Shown in pieces: positions 28,070 to 43,748 of a stretch of DNA of 48,938 nt (the first letter of the stretch is position 1; each line of letters begins with the position of its first letter). Made by a program: the position numbers and the translations under genes. The notes beneath the pieces were generated by a model that had not been told where the DNA came from, did not search any database, and saw only the letters and a program-made list of their open reading frames with translations. The DNA comes from an uncultured Clostridia bacterium (GTDB taxonomy: Bacteria > Bacillota > Clostridia > Lachnospirales > Bianqueaceae): positions 1 to 48,938 of the forward strand of contig CALWPV010000066.1 of the NCBI GenBank assembly GCA_944383515.1, written 5' to 3'.

Positions 28070-28098
28070 AAAAAAAGGCGCCATGATGGCGCCTTTTT
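28070..28098 (-). terminator. Intrinsic terminator after tuf
   Basis: AAAAAGGCGCC and GGCGCCTTTTTTT form a compact stem with a 5-nt loop and a seven-T tail on the minus strand. It lies directly after the tuf stop codon. exoA starts about 53 bp beyond it, so exoA needs read-through or an unseen promoter. Confidence 0.93.
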
Positions 28099-28108
28099 CA
28101 ATTTCAAA

Positions 28109-29302
28109 TTACTCGATGATCTCGGTAATGGAACCGGAACCTACGGTACGACCACCCTCACGGATAGCGAAACGAAGTCCTTTCTCCATAGCAACCGGGT
28201 AGATCAGGTCGATCGTCATTTCAACGTTATCGCCAGGCATGCACATTTCGGTGCCTTCCGGAAGCGTAATAACGCCGGTAACGTCGGTGGTTCTGAAATA
28301 GAACTGCGGACGATAGTTCGTCAGGAAAGGCGTATGACGGCCACCCTCTTCTTTCTTCAGAACGTATACCTGAGCTTTTGCTTTGTGGTGAGGAGTAACG
28401 GTACCGGGTTTAGCCAGAACCTGACCTCTCTGGATCTCGTCTCTCTGAATACCACGCAGCAGAGCACCGATGTTATCACCAGTCTGAGCCTCATCCAGCA
28501 GTTTGTGGAACATCTCAATACCCGTAACAACGTATTTCTTCTTCTCGGTGGTCAGACCAACCAGCTCAACCTCTTCAGATACATGCAGAACACCACGCTC
28601 TACACGGCCGGTAGCAACCGTACCACGACCAGTAATAGAGAATACGTCCTCAACAGGCATCAGGAAGGGTTTCTCGGTATCGCGCTCAGGAGTAGGAATG
28701 TAGGTATCAACCGCATCCATCAGCTCCAGAATTTTGTCGCCCCACGCGCTGCTCGGATCTTGCAGAGCCAGCAGAGCGGAACCGCGGATAATAGGAGTAT
28801 CATCTCCCGGGAACTCATACTCAGTTAACAGCTCACGAACTTCCATATCAACCAGTTCCAGCAGCTCCTCGTCGTCAACCATATCGCATTTGTTCATGAA
28901 AACAACAATATACGGTACGCCAACCTGACGGGACAGCAGGATATGCTCACGAGTCTGAGCCATAACACCATCGGTAGCGGCAACAACCAGGATAGCACCA
29001 TCCATCTGAGCAGCGCCGGTGATGATGTTTTTAACATAGTCAGCATGGCCGGGGCAGTCAACATGGGCATAGTGACGGTTTTTGGTCTCGTACTCAACGT
29101 GTGCGGTAGAAATGGTAATACCACGCTCTCTCTCTTCAGGAGCCTTATCGATCTGGTCGAAAGCAACCGCCTCACCAGTACCCAATCTCTCGTGCAGAGT
29201 CTTGGTAATAGCAGCGGTCAGAGTGGTTTTACCATGGTCAACGTGACCAATGGTACCAATGTTTACATGGGGTTTGGTTCTTTCGAACTTAGCTTTTGCC
29301 AT
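28109..29302 (-). CDS. tuf: Translation elongation factor Tu
   Basis: EF-Tu delivers aminoacyl-tRNA to the ribosome. The 397 residues show the GTPase motifs GHVDHGKT (P-loop, about 19-26), DCPGHADY (G3) and NKCDMVDD (G4), then domains 2 and 3 ending [10 protein letters not shown]. The effector region with [12 protein letters not shown] is intact. GGAGGAATT precedes the ATG. It has its own strong promoter, separate from fusA, as befits its abundance. Confidence 0.98.
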   Translation of the reverse strand: MAKAKFERTKPHVNIGTIGHVDHGKTTLTAAITKTLHERLGTGEAVAFDQIDKAPEERERGITISTAHVEYETKNRHYAHVDCPGHADYVKNIITGAAQMDGAILVVAATDGVMAQTREHILLSRQVGVPYIVVFMNKCDMVDDEELLELVDMEVRELLTEYEFPGDDTPIIRGSALLALQDPSSAWGDKILELMDAVDTYIPTPERDTEKPFLMPVEDVFSITGRGTVATGRVERGVLHVSEEVELVGLTTEKKKYVVTGIEMFHKLLDEAQTGDNIGALLRGIQRDEIQRGQVLAKPGTVTPHHKAKAQVYVLKKEEGGRHTPFLTNYRPQFYFRTTDVTGVITLPEGTEMCMPGDNVEMTIDLIYPVAMEKGLRFAIREGGRTVGSGSITEIIE

Positions 29303-29350
29303 TATAAATTCCTCCTATTAGTAGGTTTTTTTACAAACTATATCAAACTT

Positions 29351-29379
29351 ATTATAGTGAATCAGATTGCAATTTGCAA
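29351..29379 (-). promoter_or_regulatory. tuf promoter
   Basis: TTGCAA (29374-29379) and TATAAT (complement of 29351-29356) have a 17-bp spacer. The promoter lies just after the fusA stop codon and about 50 bp before tuf. It gives tuf transcription independent of the rpsL-rpsG-fusA message. No terminator separates fusA from tuf. Confidence 0.85.
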
Positions 29380-29408
29380 GTGGTTTTCCAAATTTTTATC
29401 AAAAACTG

Positions 29409-31493
<2,085 letters not shown>

Positions 31494-31510
31494 GACTTGT
31501 CCTCCTTACG

Positions 31511-31981
31511 TTAGAACCGAAAATGCGCAAAAGCCTTATTCGCCTCTGCCATTTTATGCGTATCTTCTCTTCTTTTCACAGAAGCACCCGTGTTGTTGGC
31601 AGCGTCCATGATCTCGTTAGCGAGACGCTCCTGCATGGTTTTTTCACCACGAGCACGAGAATACATGGTCAGCCATCTCAGCCCCAGGGTCTGTCTGCGC
31701 TCTGCGCGCACTTCCATGGGAACCTGATACGTAGCTCCGCCTACACGTCTTGCTTTAACTTCCAAAACCGGCATAATATTGTTCATAGCAGACTCGAAAA
31801 CCTCCAGCGGAGATTTGTCGGTCTTCTCTGCAATCCGGTCGAATGCACCGTAAACGATCTTCTGGGCAACGCCCTTCTTACCGTCCAGCATAATGCTATT
31901 AATCAGTTTCGTCACTACCTTGCTTCCGTAAACCGGATCCGGCAGCACATCTCTGTGGGCAATATGTCCTCTTCTAGGCAC
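31511..31981 (-). CDS. rpsG: 30S ribosomal protein S7
   Basis: S7 nucleates assembly of the 30S head and borders the E site. The start is GTG at 31981 (translated [16 protein letters not shown]), preceded by AAGGAGGG; this yields 156 residues, the family length. An upstream ATG-like frame overlaps the ribosome binding site. The 123-bp spacer from rpsL contains a hairpin that may bind S7. Confidence 0.98.
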   Translation of the reverse strand: MPRRGHIAHRDVLPDPVYGSKVVTKLINSIMLDGKKGVAQKIVYGAFDRIAEKTDKSPLEVFESAMNNIMPVLEVKARRVGGATYQVPMEVRAERRQTLGLRWLTMYSRARGEKTMQERLANEIMDAANNTGASVKRREDTHKMAEANKAFAHFRF

Positions 31982-32054
31982 GATTCTTCCCTCCTTAATC
32001 AATTTTCAATTAGATCATAGGTACTCACATACATGCTAGTCCTACGTGTCTCGC

Positions 32055-32088
32055 GCCAATCCATCGGGCATCGCCCTCTATGATTGGC
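32055..32088 (-). promoter_or_regulatory. Two-tier hairpin between rpsL and rpsG (candidate S7 control site)
   Basis: GCCAATC (32055-32061) pairs with GATTGGC (32082-32088), and GGGC (32066-32069) pairs with GCCC (32073-32076) inside it, leaving symmetric internal loops. In E. coli the rpsL-rpsG intercistronic RNA binds S7 and represses translation. A structured element in the same place suggests analogous control, though the sequence is not alignable by eye. Confidence 0.5.
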
Positions 32089-32104
32089 ACCTTTTCCCTA
32101 CTTA

Positions 32105-32518
32105 TTATTTTTTCGGGCGTTTTGCTCCGTACTTAGAGCGAGCCTGACGGCGGTTAGCAACACCGGCTGTATCCAGCACGCCACGAACGATATGGTAACG
32201 TACACCAGGCATATCCTTAACACGACCACCGCGGATCAGCACAACGCTGTGCTCCTGCAGATTATGGCCCTCACCGGGAATATACGCGGTTACTTCCACA
32301 CCATTGCTAAGACGAACACGGGCAATTTTACGAAGAGCGGAGTTAGGCTTTTTAGGCGTATCGGTTTTAACAACCGTGCAAACTCCACGTTTCTGGGGAG
32401 AAGAAGCGTCCGTTGCTTTCTTCTGCAAAGAATTCCAGCCTCTCTGCAGCGCAGGAGCGGTAGACTTTTTCACAGAAACCTGTCTTCCTTTTCTTACCAA
32501 CTGGTTAAAAGTAGGCAT
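32105..32518 (-). CDS. rpsL: 30S ribosomal protein S12
   Basis: S12 monitors decoding at the A site. The start at 32518 ([20 protein letters not shown]) has GGAGGTGCC upstream and gives 137 residues. The streptomycin-relevant loops [11 protein letters not shown] and [13 protein letters not shown] have wild-type lysines, predicting sensitivity. The Asp in VKDMPG is the residue often beta-methylthiolated. It has its own promoter just after rpoC. No L7Ae-like gene, often found here in Firmicutes, intervenes. Confidence 0.98.
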   Translation of the reverse strand: MPTFNQLVRKGRQVSVKKSTAPALQRGWNSLQKKATDASSPQKRGVCTVVKTDTPKKPNSALRKIARVRLSNGVEVTAYIPGEGHNLQEHSVVLIRGGRVKDMPGVRYHIVRGVLDTAGVANRRQARSKYGAKRPKK

Positions 32519-32550
32519 AATGGCACCTCCTATACAAAATTTAACTGACA

Positions 32551-32581
32551 AAATGCGGACCTGCCATGCAGATCCGCATTT
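32551..32581 (-). other. Terminator-like hairpin in the rpsL leader
   Basis: A 14-bp stem with one mismatch (AAATGCGGA-CTGC arms, ATG loop) lies between the predicted rpsL transcription start (near 32590) and the rpsL ribosome binding site. It is followed by TTTTGTC, a weak U-tract. It could be the rpoC terminator, placed beyond the rpsL promoter, or an attenuator in the rpsL leader. Its place downstream of the promoter favours the second or a dual role. Confidence 0.6.
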
Positions 32582-32595
32582 GCACAGACTAGGTA

Positions 32596-32624
32596 AATAT
32601 AACACATTTACCGGCCTCTGTCAA
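32596..32624 (-). promoter_or_regulatory. rpsL (str operon) promoter
   Basis: TTGACA (complement of 32619-32624) and TATATT (complement of 32596-32601) have a 17-bp spacer. The -35 starts 4 bp after the rpoC stop codon. It gives independent transcription of rpsL-rpsG-fusA. Confidence 0.88.
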
Positions 32625-32628
32625 CTAT

Positions 32629-36432
<3,804 letters not shown>

Positions 36433-36448
36433 CTAGCGTACCCCTTTC

Positions 36449-39400
36449 TTATAGGTCGTCCCCAAACAGAGGATCGTCCAAGTCATCGATATCACCGACC
36501 GAAAAACCGCTGTCTTCCAAATCGGGCTCGAAATCCAGGTCTTCGTCGTTTTCTTCATCCGGCTCAATCGCGCTATGCTCATCGTCGGCATCCGGCTGAT
36601 CGTCATAATAAACGGATCCCGTTTGAACATCCTCGCGGCCTTCCATATTGACGCCCACCGATTCGCCGTCGTCGCCAAGATCCTCATGAATCTCAACCTC
36701 CTGCGCGTCTTCGGTTAGCACTCGAATATCCAGGCCCAGAGACTGTAACTCCTTCAGCAATACCTTAAAGGACTCCGGTACGCCGGGCTCCGGAATATTT
36801 TCGCCTTTAACAATAGCTTCATAGGTCTTCACACGGCCTACGATATCGTCGGACTTCACGGTCAGGATTTCCTGCAGCGTGTACGCCGCTCCATACGCCT
36901 CCAAAGCCCAAACTTCCATTTCACCAAAACGCTGGCCGCCAAACTGAGCCTTACCGCCCAGAGGCTGCTGCGTTACCAGAGAATAAGGACCCGTGGAACG
37001 CGCATGAATTTTGTCATCGACCAGGTGGTGCAGTTTCAAATAGTACATATAGCCAACGGTAACCGCGTTGTCAAAATATTCGCCCGTACGGCCATCGCGC
37101 AGCGTAATCTTACCGTCGCGGGAAATCGGCACGCCGGCCCACTCCTGTCTGTGGTCCAGATGACTACCCAAATACTCCATAACCGACGCGTCCAGTACGT
37201 CTTCATATTTCTTCTGGAAATCTTCCCACGGCGTATTGACGTAGTCATTGGCCATTTCCAGCATATCCATAATGTCCAGCTCGCTGGCGCCGTCGAAAAT
37301 AGGCGTAGCAATCTTGAAGCCAAGCGCCTTACACGCCAGACCCAAATGCACTTCCAGCACCTGTCCAATATTCATACGGCTGGGAACGCCCAGCGGATTT
37401 AAAACAATATCCAGCGGACGGCCATTCGGCAGAAACGGCATATCCTCTACCGGTAATACACGGGAAACAACACCCTTATTACCGTGACGGCCTGCCATTT
37501 TATCGCCCACAGAAATTTTTCTCTTATGCGCAATGTACACGCGCACGGTTTCATTGACGCCCGGCGACAGCTCATCGCCGTTTTCGCGCATAAACTTTTT
37601 AACGTCTACAATAATACCTTCTTCACCATGCGGCACGCGCAGCGAGGTATCCCGAACTTCTCTTGCCTTTTCGCCGAAAATAGCGCGCAGCAAGCGCTCT
37701 TCTGCCGTCAGCTCCGTTTCGCCCTTGGGCGTTACTTTACCGACCAAAATGTCGCCGGCGTGTACTTCCGCGCCGATACGAATAATACCGCGCTCGTCCA
37801 GATCTTTCAGCGCGTCGTCGCCCACATTGGGAATATCGCGCGTAATCTCTTCCGGTCCCAGCTTGGTGTCGCGCGCCTCTGTCTCATATTCCTCAATATG
37901 CACAGAAGTATATACGTCTTCCGCTACCAAACGCTCGCTGAGTAAAACGGCGTCCTCATAGTTATAACCTTCCCAGGTCATAAAACCAATCAGCGCGTTT
38001 TTACCTAACGCCAGCTCGCCCGCGTCGGTAGAAGGACCGTCGGCAATCGCCTGTCCGGCCTTAATTCTTTCGCCCTTATCCACAATGGGACGCTGATTAA
38101 AGCAGGTACTCTGATTTTGACGCTGGAACTTGAGAAGCGGATACTCCGTTACCTGGCCGTCGTCGCCGCGCACTACAATGCGATCGGAAGACACCAGTTC
38201 AACAACGCCGTCTTCCTTAGCGATTACGCAAGAGCCGGAGTCCATGGCTGTTTTATATTCCATACCGGTTCCAATCACCGGAGACTCGGTAACCAATAAC
38301 GGCACCGCCTGTCTCTGCATGTTAGAACCCATCAGGGCTCTGGACGCGTCGTCATTTTCCAGGAAGGGAATCAGAGACGCCGCTACCGAGAACACCTGCC
38401 GCGGCGATACGTCCATCATGTCGATCTCGTTCGGATCCATCTCGATGTTATCATCGCGGAACCGACCCTTGATCCGTTCGTTCAGAAAATGCCCCTGCTC
38501 ATCCAGCTCTTCATTTGCCTGGGCAATTTTATAGTTTTCTTCTTCATCCGCCGTGATATAGCGAATTTCATTCGTTACCACCGGCACGCCGGACGATTTG
38601 TCAATCATACGATAAGGCGCCTCAATAAAGCCATACCGGTTAATTCTTGCATAGGTAGCCAGCGAGTTAATCAGTCCAATGTTAGGACCTTCCGGTGTCT
38701 CAATGGGGCACATCCGCCCATAATGGGAATGATGTACGTCGCGGACCTCGAATCCGGCACGATCCCGAGACAAACCGCCGGGACCTAGCGCCGACAAACG
38801 ACGCTTATGCGTTAGCTCGGCCAGCGGGTTATTCTGATCCATAAACTGCGACAACTGGGAGCTTCCAAAGAACTCTTTAATGGCCGCCGTAACCGGACGA
38901 ATATTGATTAGACTCTGCGGCGTTACCTCTTCCAAATCCTGCGTCGTCATGCGCTCGCGCACAACCCGCTCTAGACGCGCCAAACCAATTCTAAACTGAT
39001 TCTGCAGCAGCTCGCCTACGCAGCGGATACGGCGATTGCCCAAATGGTCAATATCGTCGATGCCTCCGATTTCATACTCTAGATTCAGCGTATAGTTAAT
39101 CGAAGCCATAATGTCTTCAAAGGTAATATGACGGGGAACCAGCTCGTAAGAACGCTTTTTCAGCATATCCATGAGCTCCTCGCCTTCCAGCTCTTTCTCC
39201 AAAATTTCGGCCAGAACCGGATAATATACGTCTTCTGTAATGCCAAACTCGTGCAGCTTCTCGTCCGATATGTCTAAGTGCGCGTGAATATCAACCGCTA
39301 AATTGCTCAGCACCTTGATCTTCTGGTCTTCTTTTAAAACCCACACGTAGGGTACACCGGCATTTTGAATCTGCTGGCACAGCTCTTTGCTTAAAACGGT

Positions 39401-40330
39401 ACCCTCTTCTGCCAGCACCTCGCCGGTAGAAGCGTCAACCACGCTTTCGGCCAGCGTTAAACCGCTGATCCGATTTTTAAGAGCCAGTTTTTTATTGAAT
39501 TTATAACGACCTACATGCGCCAAATTATAGCGTTTGTCGTCATAAAACATAGAATAGAGCAAGCTCTTAGAGCTCTCCACCGTTGGCGGCTCACCGGGCC
39601 GAATCCGTTTATAAATCTCGATCAGGCCTTCTTCTACGCTTTTCGCATTATCGCGCTCAATTGTCGCTAACAGCTTCGGATTCTCGCCAAACAGCTCCAT
39701 AATTTCCGCATCGGTACCCACGCCCAGCGCGCGAATTAACACGGTAACGGGAATTTTACGGGTCCGGTCAACGCGGACATGAAAAATATCGTTAGAATCT
39801 GTTTCATATTCTAACCAGGCGCCTCTATTGGGGATCACCGTGGAGGAAAATAGAGGCTTACCCGTTTTATCAATCGTTTTCGCATAATATATGCCTGGGG
39901 AACGCACCAGTTGGCTAACGATGACACGCTCGGCTCCGTTGAGCACAAAGGTGCCGGTTTCCGTCATGAGCGGGAAATCGCCCATGAAAATCTCATGCTC
40001 TTGCTTTTCTTTCGTCTCTTCATTCGTAAGACGAACCGTCACTTTCAGCGGCGCTGAGTAAGTAGCATCCCGTTCTTTTGCTTCTTGTATCGTATATTTG
40101 GGTTCGGAGTTTAAATTAAAATCAATAAACTCCAAAGACAAATTGCCGCCAAAGTCCGTGATCGGGTTGATATCCTCGAATACTTCCTTTAATCCTTCGC
40201 TAATAAACCACTGATAGGAATCTTTTTGCACATCCAGCAAATTAGGCATCTGCAAAACTTCTTTTTCAGTGGCAAAGGACATGCGGACACGTTCTCCGTA
40301 CGGCTGCGGATGGATACGGTTTTTTTCCAT
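36449..40330 (-). CDS. rpoB: DNA-directed RNA polymerase subunit beta
   Basis: Beta forms the other half of the polymerase cleft and the rifampicin pocket. The ATG at 40330 ([19 protein letters not shown]) is preferred over a GTG four codons upstream that abuts the AAGGGG site. About 1293 residues result. The rifampicin region has [20 protein letters not shown] and [17 protein letters not shown] with wild-type residues. ATPIFDGA and HGNKGV motifs follow. After the conserved C-terminal [17 protein letters not shown], an ~80-residue acidic tail extends the protein. It has its own promoter after the rplL terminator. Confidence 0.98.
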   Translation of the reverse strand: MEKNRIHPQPYGERVRMSFATEKEVLQMPNLLDVQKDSYQWFISEGLKEVFEDINPITDFGGNLSLEFIDFNLNSEPKYTIQEAKERDATYSAPLKVTVRLTNEETKEKQEHEIFMGDFPLMTETGTFVLNGAERVIVSQLVRSPGIYYAKTIDKTGKPLFSSTVIPNRGAWLEYETDSNDIFHVRVDRTRKIPVTVLIRALGVGTDAEIMELFGENPKLLATIERDNAKSVEEGLIEIYKRIRPGEPPTVESSKSLLYSMFYDDKRYNLAHVGRYKFNKKLALKNRISGLTLAESVVDASTGEVLAEEGTVLSKELCQQIQNAGVPYVWVLKEDQKIKVLSNLAVDIHAHLDISDEKLHEFGITEDVYYPVLAEILEKELEGEELMDMLKKRSYELVPRHITFEDIMASINYTLNLEYEIGGIDDIDHLGNRRIRCVGELLQNQFRIGLARLERVVRERMTTQDLEEVTPQSLINIRPVTAAIKEFFGSSQLSQFMDQNNPLAELTHKRRLSALGPGGLSRDRAGFEVRDVHHSHYGRMCPIETPEGPNIGLINSLATYARINRYGFIEAPYRMIDKSSGVPVVTNEIRYITADEEENYKIAQANEELDEQGHFLNERIKGRFRDDNIEMDPNEIDMMDVSPRQVFSVAASLIPFLENDDASRALMGSNMQRQAVPLLVTESPVIGTGMEYKTAMDSGSCVIAKEDGVVELVSSDRIVVRGDDGQVTEYPLLKFQRQNQSTCFNQRPIVDKGERIKAGQAIADGPSTDAGELALGKNALIGFMTWEGYNYEDAVLLSERLVAEDVYTSVHIEEYETEARDTKLGPEEITRDIPNVGDDALKDLDERGIIRIGAEVHAGDILVGKVTPKGETELTAEERLLRAIFGEKAREVRDTSLRVPHGEEGIIVDVKKFMRENGDELSPGVNETVRVYIAHKRKISVGDKMAGRHGNKGVVSRVLPVEDMPFLPNGRPLDIVLNPLGVPSRMNIGQVLEVHLGLACKALGFKIATPIFDGASELDIMDMLEMANDYVNTPWEDFQKKYEDVLDASVMEYLGSHLDHRQEWAGVPISRDGKITLRDGRTGEYFDNAVTVGYMYYLKLHHLVDDKIHARSTGPYSLVTQQPLGGKAQFGGQRFGEMEVWALEAYGAAYTLQEILTVKSDDIVGRVKTYEAIVKGENIPEPGVPESFKVLLKELQSLGLDIRVLTEDAQEVEIHEDLGDDGESVGVNMEGREDVQTGSVYYDDQPDADDEHSAIEPDEENDEDLDFEPDLEDSGFSVGDIDDLDDPLFGDDL

Positions 40331-40407
40331 ATTTGCGTTCACCCCTTGGCTAATTTTATCATGTCATGTAGAGTAAGCTGTATAGGCTCATACACGCTGC
40401 CCGTACA

Positions 40408-40434
40408 TTACCCTTTACATAAACATTGTTGCAT
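40408..40434 (-). CDS. Possible 8-codon leader peptide upstream of rpoB
   Basis: Within the rpoB leader the minus strand has TAGGAGG followed 9 nt later by ATG and eight codons (MQQCLCKG) ending in TAA. The ribosome binding site is as good as that of any gene in the window. It ends about 78 bp before rpoB. The frame may regulate rpoB, or the site may be a decoy. No family is recognisable in so short a peptide. Confidence 0.4.
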   Translation of the reverse strand: MQQCLCKG

Positions 40435-40568
40435 ATGCCCTGTCCTCCTACCAATACTGGGGCTTTTTCTCCTCATCCGCGAAAATAAGGCCTGCTCACG
40501 GATGCCATTTAGGCCTTCAGCACACTAGCTATTTCAGAGCATAAAATCGCAATATAATGCAATTTACA

Positions 40569-40597
40569 ATACTAGCACAGAAGTCAAGTATTGTCAA
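40569..40597 (-). promoter_or_regulatory. rpoB-rpoC promoter
   Basis: TTGACA (complement of 40592-40597) and TAGTAT (complement of 40569-40574) have a 17-bp spacer. The start near 40562 gives a leader of about 230 nt. In it AAGGCCT (40487-40493) and AGGCCTT (40511-40517) form a 7-bp inverted repeat, followed by the small MQQCLCKG frame. This separates rpoBC from rplJL transcription. Confidence 0.75.
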
Positions 40598-40610
40598 GGC
40601 ATTTTTTTGC

Positions 40611-40650
40611 AAAAAATAAGAGATCTGCCGGAGCAGACCTCTTATTTTTA
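40611..40650 (-). terminator. Terminator/attenuator between rplL and rpoB
   Basis: AATAAGAGGTCTGC pairs with GCAGATCTCTTATT around a TCCG loop and is followed by six T residues. It lies about 20 bp after the rplL stop. In many bacteria a partial terminator here makes r-protein L7/L12 more abundant than polymerase. Confidence 0.92.
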
Positions 40651-40668
40651 CATACGTAAGCGTACTTC

Positions 40669-41040
40669 TTACTTTAAGGTAACCTTTGCGCCAACTTCTT
40701 CCAGCTGCTTCTTCAGGTTCTCAGCATCTTCTTTGCTGGCAGCCTCTTTCAGCACCTTAGGAGCGGACTCAACCAGCTCTTTCGCCTCTTTCAGGCCCAG
40801 ACCGGTGATCTCACGAACAACTTTGATTACTTTAATCTTCTGAGCGCCAGCCTCGGTCAGCTCAACGTCGAATTCGGTCTTCTCTTCCTCAGCAGCAGCG
40901 CCGGGAGCGGCAGCTACCATAACGCCGGCAGCAGCAGATACGCCAAATTCTTCCTCGCAAGCGGTTACTAACTCGTTCAGTTCCATAACAGAAAGCTCTT
41001 TCAGAGCATCAATGATCTCTTGTACGCTAAGTTTAGCCAT
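40669..41040 (-). CDS. rplL: 50S ribosomal protein L7/L12
   Basis: L7/L12 forms the flexible stalk that recruits translation GTPases. The 123 residues comprise an N-terminal dimerisation domain ([20 protein letters not shown]), an Ala/Gly hinge (about 37-50) and the C-terminal domain with [20 protein letters not shown]. Several dimers per ribosome are needed, consistent with its position before an attenuating terminator. Confidence 0.98.
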   Translation of the reverse strand: MAKLSVQEIIDALKELSVMELNELVTACEEEFGVSAAAGVMVAAAPGAAAEEEKTEFDVELTEAGAQKIKVIKVVREITGLGLKEAKELVESAPKVLKEAASKEDAENLKKQLEEVGAKVTLK

Positions 41041-41098
41041 TTTCGAAAACCTCCATAAAATTTAGATTAAGTGTGTTTGCATCATTGTATCCGCCCGC

Positions 41099-41605
41099 TT
41101 ATTCAGCAGCCGGAGCCTCTCCGCCATTTTTCTTGGCAATCTCGTTAACCACACGGGCAAACGAAGACATCGGAGACTTAAAGCTTCCCAGCAAGCGGGA
41201 GAGCAGTTCATTCTTAGACGGAATCTTAGCAATCTTTTGAATGGTCGCCTCGTCATAGTAGGTTCCGCCTACTACGCCGGCCTTGAACACCAGGGGCTCA
41301 AATTTGTCTACAAATTTATCCAGCTCTCTGGCGCCAGCCGTTGCGTCGTCATAGCTGATCGCTACAGCAGTGGGACCTTCCAAATGAGGAGCCAGGGACT
41401 CGAAAGCGGTTCCTTTAATAGCGAAGTTCACCATGGTGTTCTTGTACACTTTAAAGTCTACGCCAGCTTCCCGAAGCGCTTTACGCATCTCGGTATCCTG
41501 CGCAACCGTAAGGCCGCGAGAGCTTACCAAAACAACGCCTTCTGCTTTTTCCAGTTTGCTTTTGATCTCGTCAACAACAACCTGTTTCGCTTCAATATTA
41601 GCCAT
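41099..41605 (-). CDS. rplJ: 50S ribosomal protein L10
   Basis: L10 anchors L7/L12 dimers on 23S rRNA and represses its own operon. The 168 residues contain VVVDEIKSKLEKAEGVVLVS, RKALREAGVDFKVYKNTM and a C-terminal helix for L12 binding. Unusually long (306 bp) upstream DNA holds the promoter and a structured leader. Confidence 0.98.
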   Translation of the reverse strand: MANIEAKQVVVDEIKSKLEKAEGVVLVSSRGLTVAQDTEMRKALREAGVDFKVYKNTMVNFAIKGTAFESLAPHLEGPTAVAISYDDATAGARELDKFVDKFEPLVFKAGVVGGTYYDEATIQKIAKIPSKNELLSRLLGSFKSPMSSFARVVNEIAKKNGGEAPAAE

Positions 41606-41649
41606 GTTTTCTTTTTACCTCCTATCAGATTTTGACAAGACAGGAATTC

Positions 41650-41693
41650 TTTATAAAAGAAACCCCGTCTTTCCCGAAAAACCGGGGACGGGG
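41650..41693 (-). terminator. Attenuator hairpin in the rplJ leader
   Basis: CCCCGTC pairs with GACGGGG (41663-41669 with 41687-41693), with an inner CCCG/CGGG stem (41673-41676 with 41683-41686). On the minus strand TTTCTTTT follows. This is a terminator inside the leader, about 45 nt before rplJ, so transcription of rplJ-rplL can be attenuated. Confidence 0.75.
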
Positions 41694-41810
41694 CTGTTTA
41701 TCTTCCATCAAAACTGATTTCGATACCTCGGCAGGCCACAAAGGTTACGGCTTTCGCCACCTGCTGTCTCCGGTTAATTGATCAGATCGCTGAGCCTGCT
41801 TGACTCAGCG
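41694..41810 (-). promoter_or_regulatory. L10 leader RNA (ribosomal protein leader)
   Basis: Downstream of the rplJ promoter are a 7-bp hairpin (CGCTGAG/CTCAGCG) and a GCAGG...CCTGC stem enclosing GGCGAAAGCC, whose purine-rich internal region could form the kink-turn of L10 leaders. A terminator hairpin follows. In Firmicutes L10(L12)4 binding to such leaders promotes termination. The assignment rests on position, the stems and the attenuator. Confidence 0.7.
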
Positions 41811-41816
41811 AAGCTG

Positions 41817-41845
41817 ATTATATCAAAAGACTTTCCATTTGTCAA
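41817..41845 (-). promoter_or_regulatory. rplJ-rplL promoter
   Basis: TTGACA (complement of 41840-41845) and TATAAT (complement of 41817-41822) with a 17-bp spacer form a perfect sigma-A consensus. It lies about 66 bp after the rplA stop. Confidence 0.94.
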
Positions 41846-41911
41846 GCGAGCGGGGCAACTTTTATGCAGACCTGCAGGCCAATATAAAATCCGGGCTCGC
41901 CCCCCCTGCTC

Positions 41912-42607
41912 TTACTCTTCGACGCGAGCAGGGCTTACTTTAACGCCGGGGCCCATGGTCGAGCTCAGCGTCAGGCTACGGATATACTGACCTTTAGCCG
42001 CAGCCGGTTTTGCTTTTATAATTGCACCAATTAAGGCTCGGAAGTTCTCTGCCAATTTCTCCTGACCAAACGAAACCTTACCAAAGCTTACATGGATAAT
42101 ATTCGTTTTATCCAGACGGTACTCTACTTTACCGGCTTTGATATCTTCGATCGCCTTGGTAACATCCATGGTAACCGTACCGGATTTCGGGTTCGGCATT
42201 AAGCCTTTCGGACCCAGTACACGACCCAGACGGCCAACAACCCCCATCATGTCCGGCGTTGCCACAACAACATCAAAGTCAAACCAGTTCTCGCCCTGAA
42301 TCTTAGCTACCAGCTCTTCAGCGCCTACGTAATCGGCGCCAGCCGCCTCGGCCTCTTTGGCCTTGTCGCCTTTAGCGAATACCAGCACACGTACGGTTTT
42401 ACCGGTTCCGTGCGGCAGAACAACCGCACCACGCACCTGCTGATCTGCATGACGTCCATCAACGCCAAGCTTAATATGCGCCTCTACCGTTTCGTCAAAT
42501 TTCGCGGACGCTACTGCAATTACGTTGGCAATTGCTTCGCTCGGACCGTACTGAGCTGTTTTGTCATATTTCTTGACAGCTTCTAAATACTTCTTTCCTC
42601 GTTTCAT
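41912..42607 (-). CDS. rplA: 50S ribosomal protein L1
   Basis: L1 forms the mobile stalk at the E site and is a translational repressor of rplK-rplA in E. coli. The start at 42607 ([20 protein letters not shown]) has AGGAGG upstream and gives 231 residues; a frame opening at 42661 lacks such a site. Conserved [12 protein letters not shown] and the HVSFGKVSF segment are present. A 128-bp spacer separates it from rplK. Confidence 0.97.
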   Translation of the reverse strand: MKRGKKYLEAVKKYDKTAQYGPSEAIANVIAVASAKFDETVEAHIKLGVDGRHADQQVRGAVVLPHGTGKTVRVLVFAKGDKAKEAEAAGADYVGAEELVAKIQGENWFDFDVVVATPDMMGVVGRLGRVLGPKGLMPNPKSGTVTMDVTKAIEDIKAGKVEYRLDKTNIIHVSFGKVSFGQEKLAENFRALIGAIIKAKPAAAKGQYIRSLTLSSTMGPGVKVSPARVEE

Positions 42608-42735
42608 CTTGTAAACCTCCTTGTGGTTATAGCGGGGAGTGACCCTCCCACAATGAATCACACAGTTTCGGCCTTAGCCGAATCACAAGGCTAACAGGCC
42701 AGCGGTGCCCATACAGCCATGTTTCTATACCGTAC

Positions 42736-43161
42736 TTATTCTTCTACCGTAATACCCATGCTGCGGGCAGTACCGGCCACCATCTTCATGGCGGCTTCAA
42801 CCGTAGCCGCGTTCAGATCTTTCATTTTCAGTTTGGCAATCTCTTCTACCTGAGCCTTCTTAATAGAAGCCACTTTCTGGTTCTTGGGATTACCGGAACC
42901 GCTCTGAATGCCGCATGCCTTTTTAATTAAAATAGCAGCCGGAGGAGTCTTCGTTACAAACGTAAAACTCTTATCCTGATATACGGTAATGACCACCGGA
43001 ATGATCATGCCCGCGTCATTTGCGGTTCTTGCGTTAAATTCCTTGGTAAATGCCTGGATATTCACACCATGCTGACCCAGCGCCGGGCCAACCGGAGGAG
43101 CAGGCGTAGCCTTACCCGCGGGAATCTGCAGCTTAATATAGCCTGAAATTTTCTTAGCCAT
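42736..43161 (-). CDS. rplK: 50S ribosomal protein L11
   Basis: L11 binds the GTPase-associated centre of 23S rRNA and is the target region of thiostrepton. The 141 residues contain the proline-rich [20 protein letters not shown] and the C-terminal [11 protein letters not shown]. It lies 48 bp after nusG. Confidence 0.98.
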   Translation of the reverse strand: MAKKISGYIKLQIPAGKATPAPPVGPALGQHGVNIQAFTKEFNARTANDAGMIIPVVITVYQDKSFTFVTKTPPAAILIKKACGIQSGSGNPKNQKVASIKKAQVEEIAKLKMKDLNAATVEAAMKMVAGTARSMGITVEE

Positions 43162-43209
43162 TTTGACTTACACCTCCATGATAATTAAACACAATTTCTC
43201 GGACTGTAC

Positions 43210-43728
43210 TCAGATTTTCTTGATATGCTCGAAGCTAAGCTCAACCGGCGTTTCTCTCCCGAAAATGGAGAGGTCAACAACCACCATACCCTCCTGAGGA
43301 CGGATCTCGGTGATTTCGCCCACAGACCCTTCAAAGGGACCGCTCATGACCTGCACGCTCTCGCCCACTTCTACGTTAATTTTGTACTGCGCTGAAGCGA
43401 TGCCAAGCTTACGCACTTCTTCTTCAGAAAGAGCCACCGGTTTGGATCCGGGACCGACAAACCCCGTCACCCCTCTAGTATTACGAACGACATACCAGGT
43501 ATCGTCGTTCATGATCATGTTGATCAAAACGTACCCGGGGAACACTTTCCTCTGCACAACGACCTGCTTGCCGTTTTTCTCTTCCACACTGTCTTCCAGA
43601 GGAACCTGCACCTCAAAGATCTGGTCTTGCATATTGCGGTTGCCGACCGTCTTTTCAATGCCTTCTTTTACCTTGTTTTCGTAACCGGAATACGTGTGGA
43701 CTACATACCATTTAGCTTCTTCTGCCAT
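43210..43728 (-). CDS. nusG: Transcription termination/antitermination factor NusG
   Basis: NusG binds RNA polymerase and influences pausing, Rho action and coupling to ribosomes. The 172 residues have the NGN domain (WYVVHTYSGYENKVKEGIE, FPGYVLINMIMNDDTWYVVR) and a C-terminal KOW motif (SGPFEGSVGEITEI). It is 20 bp after secE, the standard pairing. Confidence 0.98.
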   Translation of the reverse strand: MAEEAKWYVVHTYSGYENKVKEGIEKTVGNRNMQDQIFEVQVPLEDSVEEKNGKQVVVQRKVFPGYVLINMIMNDDTWYVVRNTRGVTGFVGPGSKPVALSEEEVRKLGIASAQYKINVEVGESVQVMSGPFEGSVGEITEIRPQEGMVVVDLSIFGRETPVELSFEHIKKI

Positions 43729-43748
43729 GAAAACTCATCCTCTTCATC

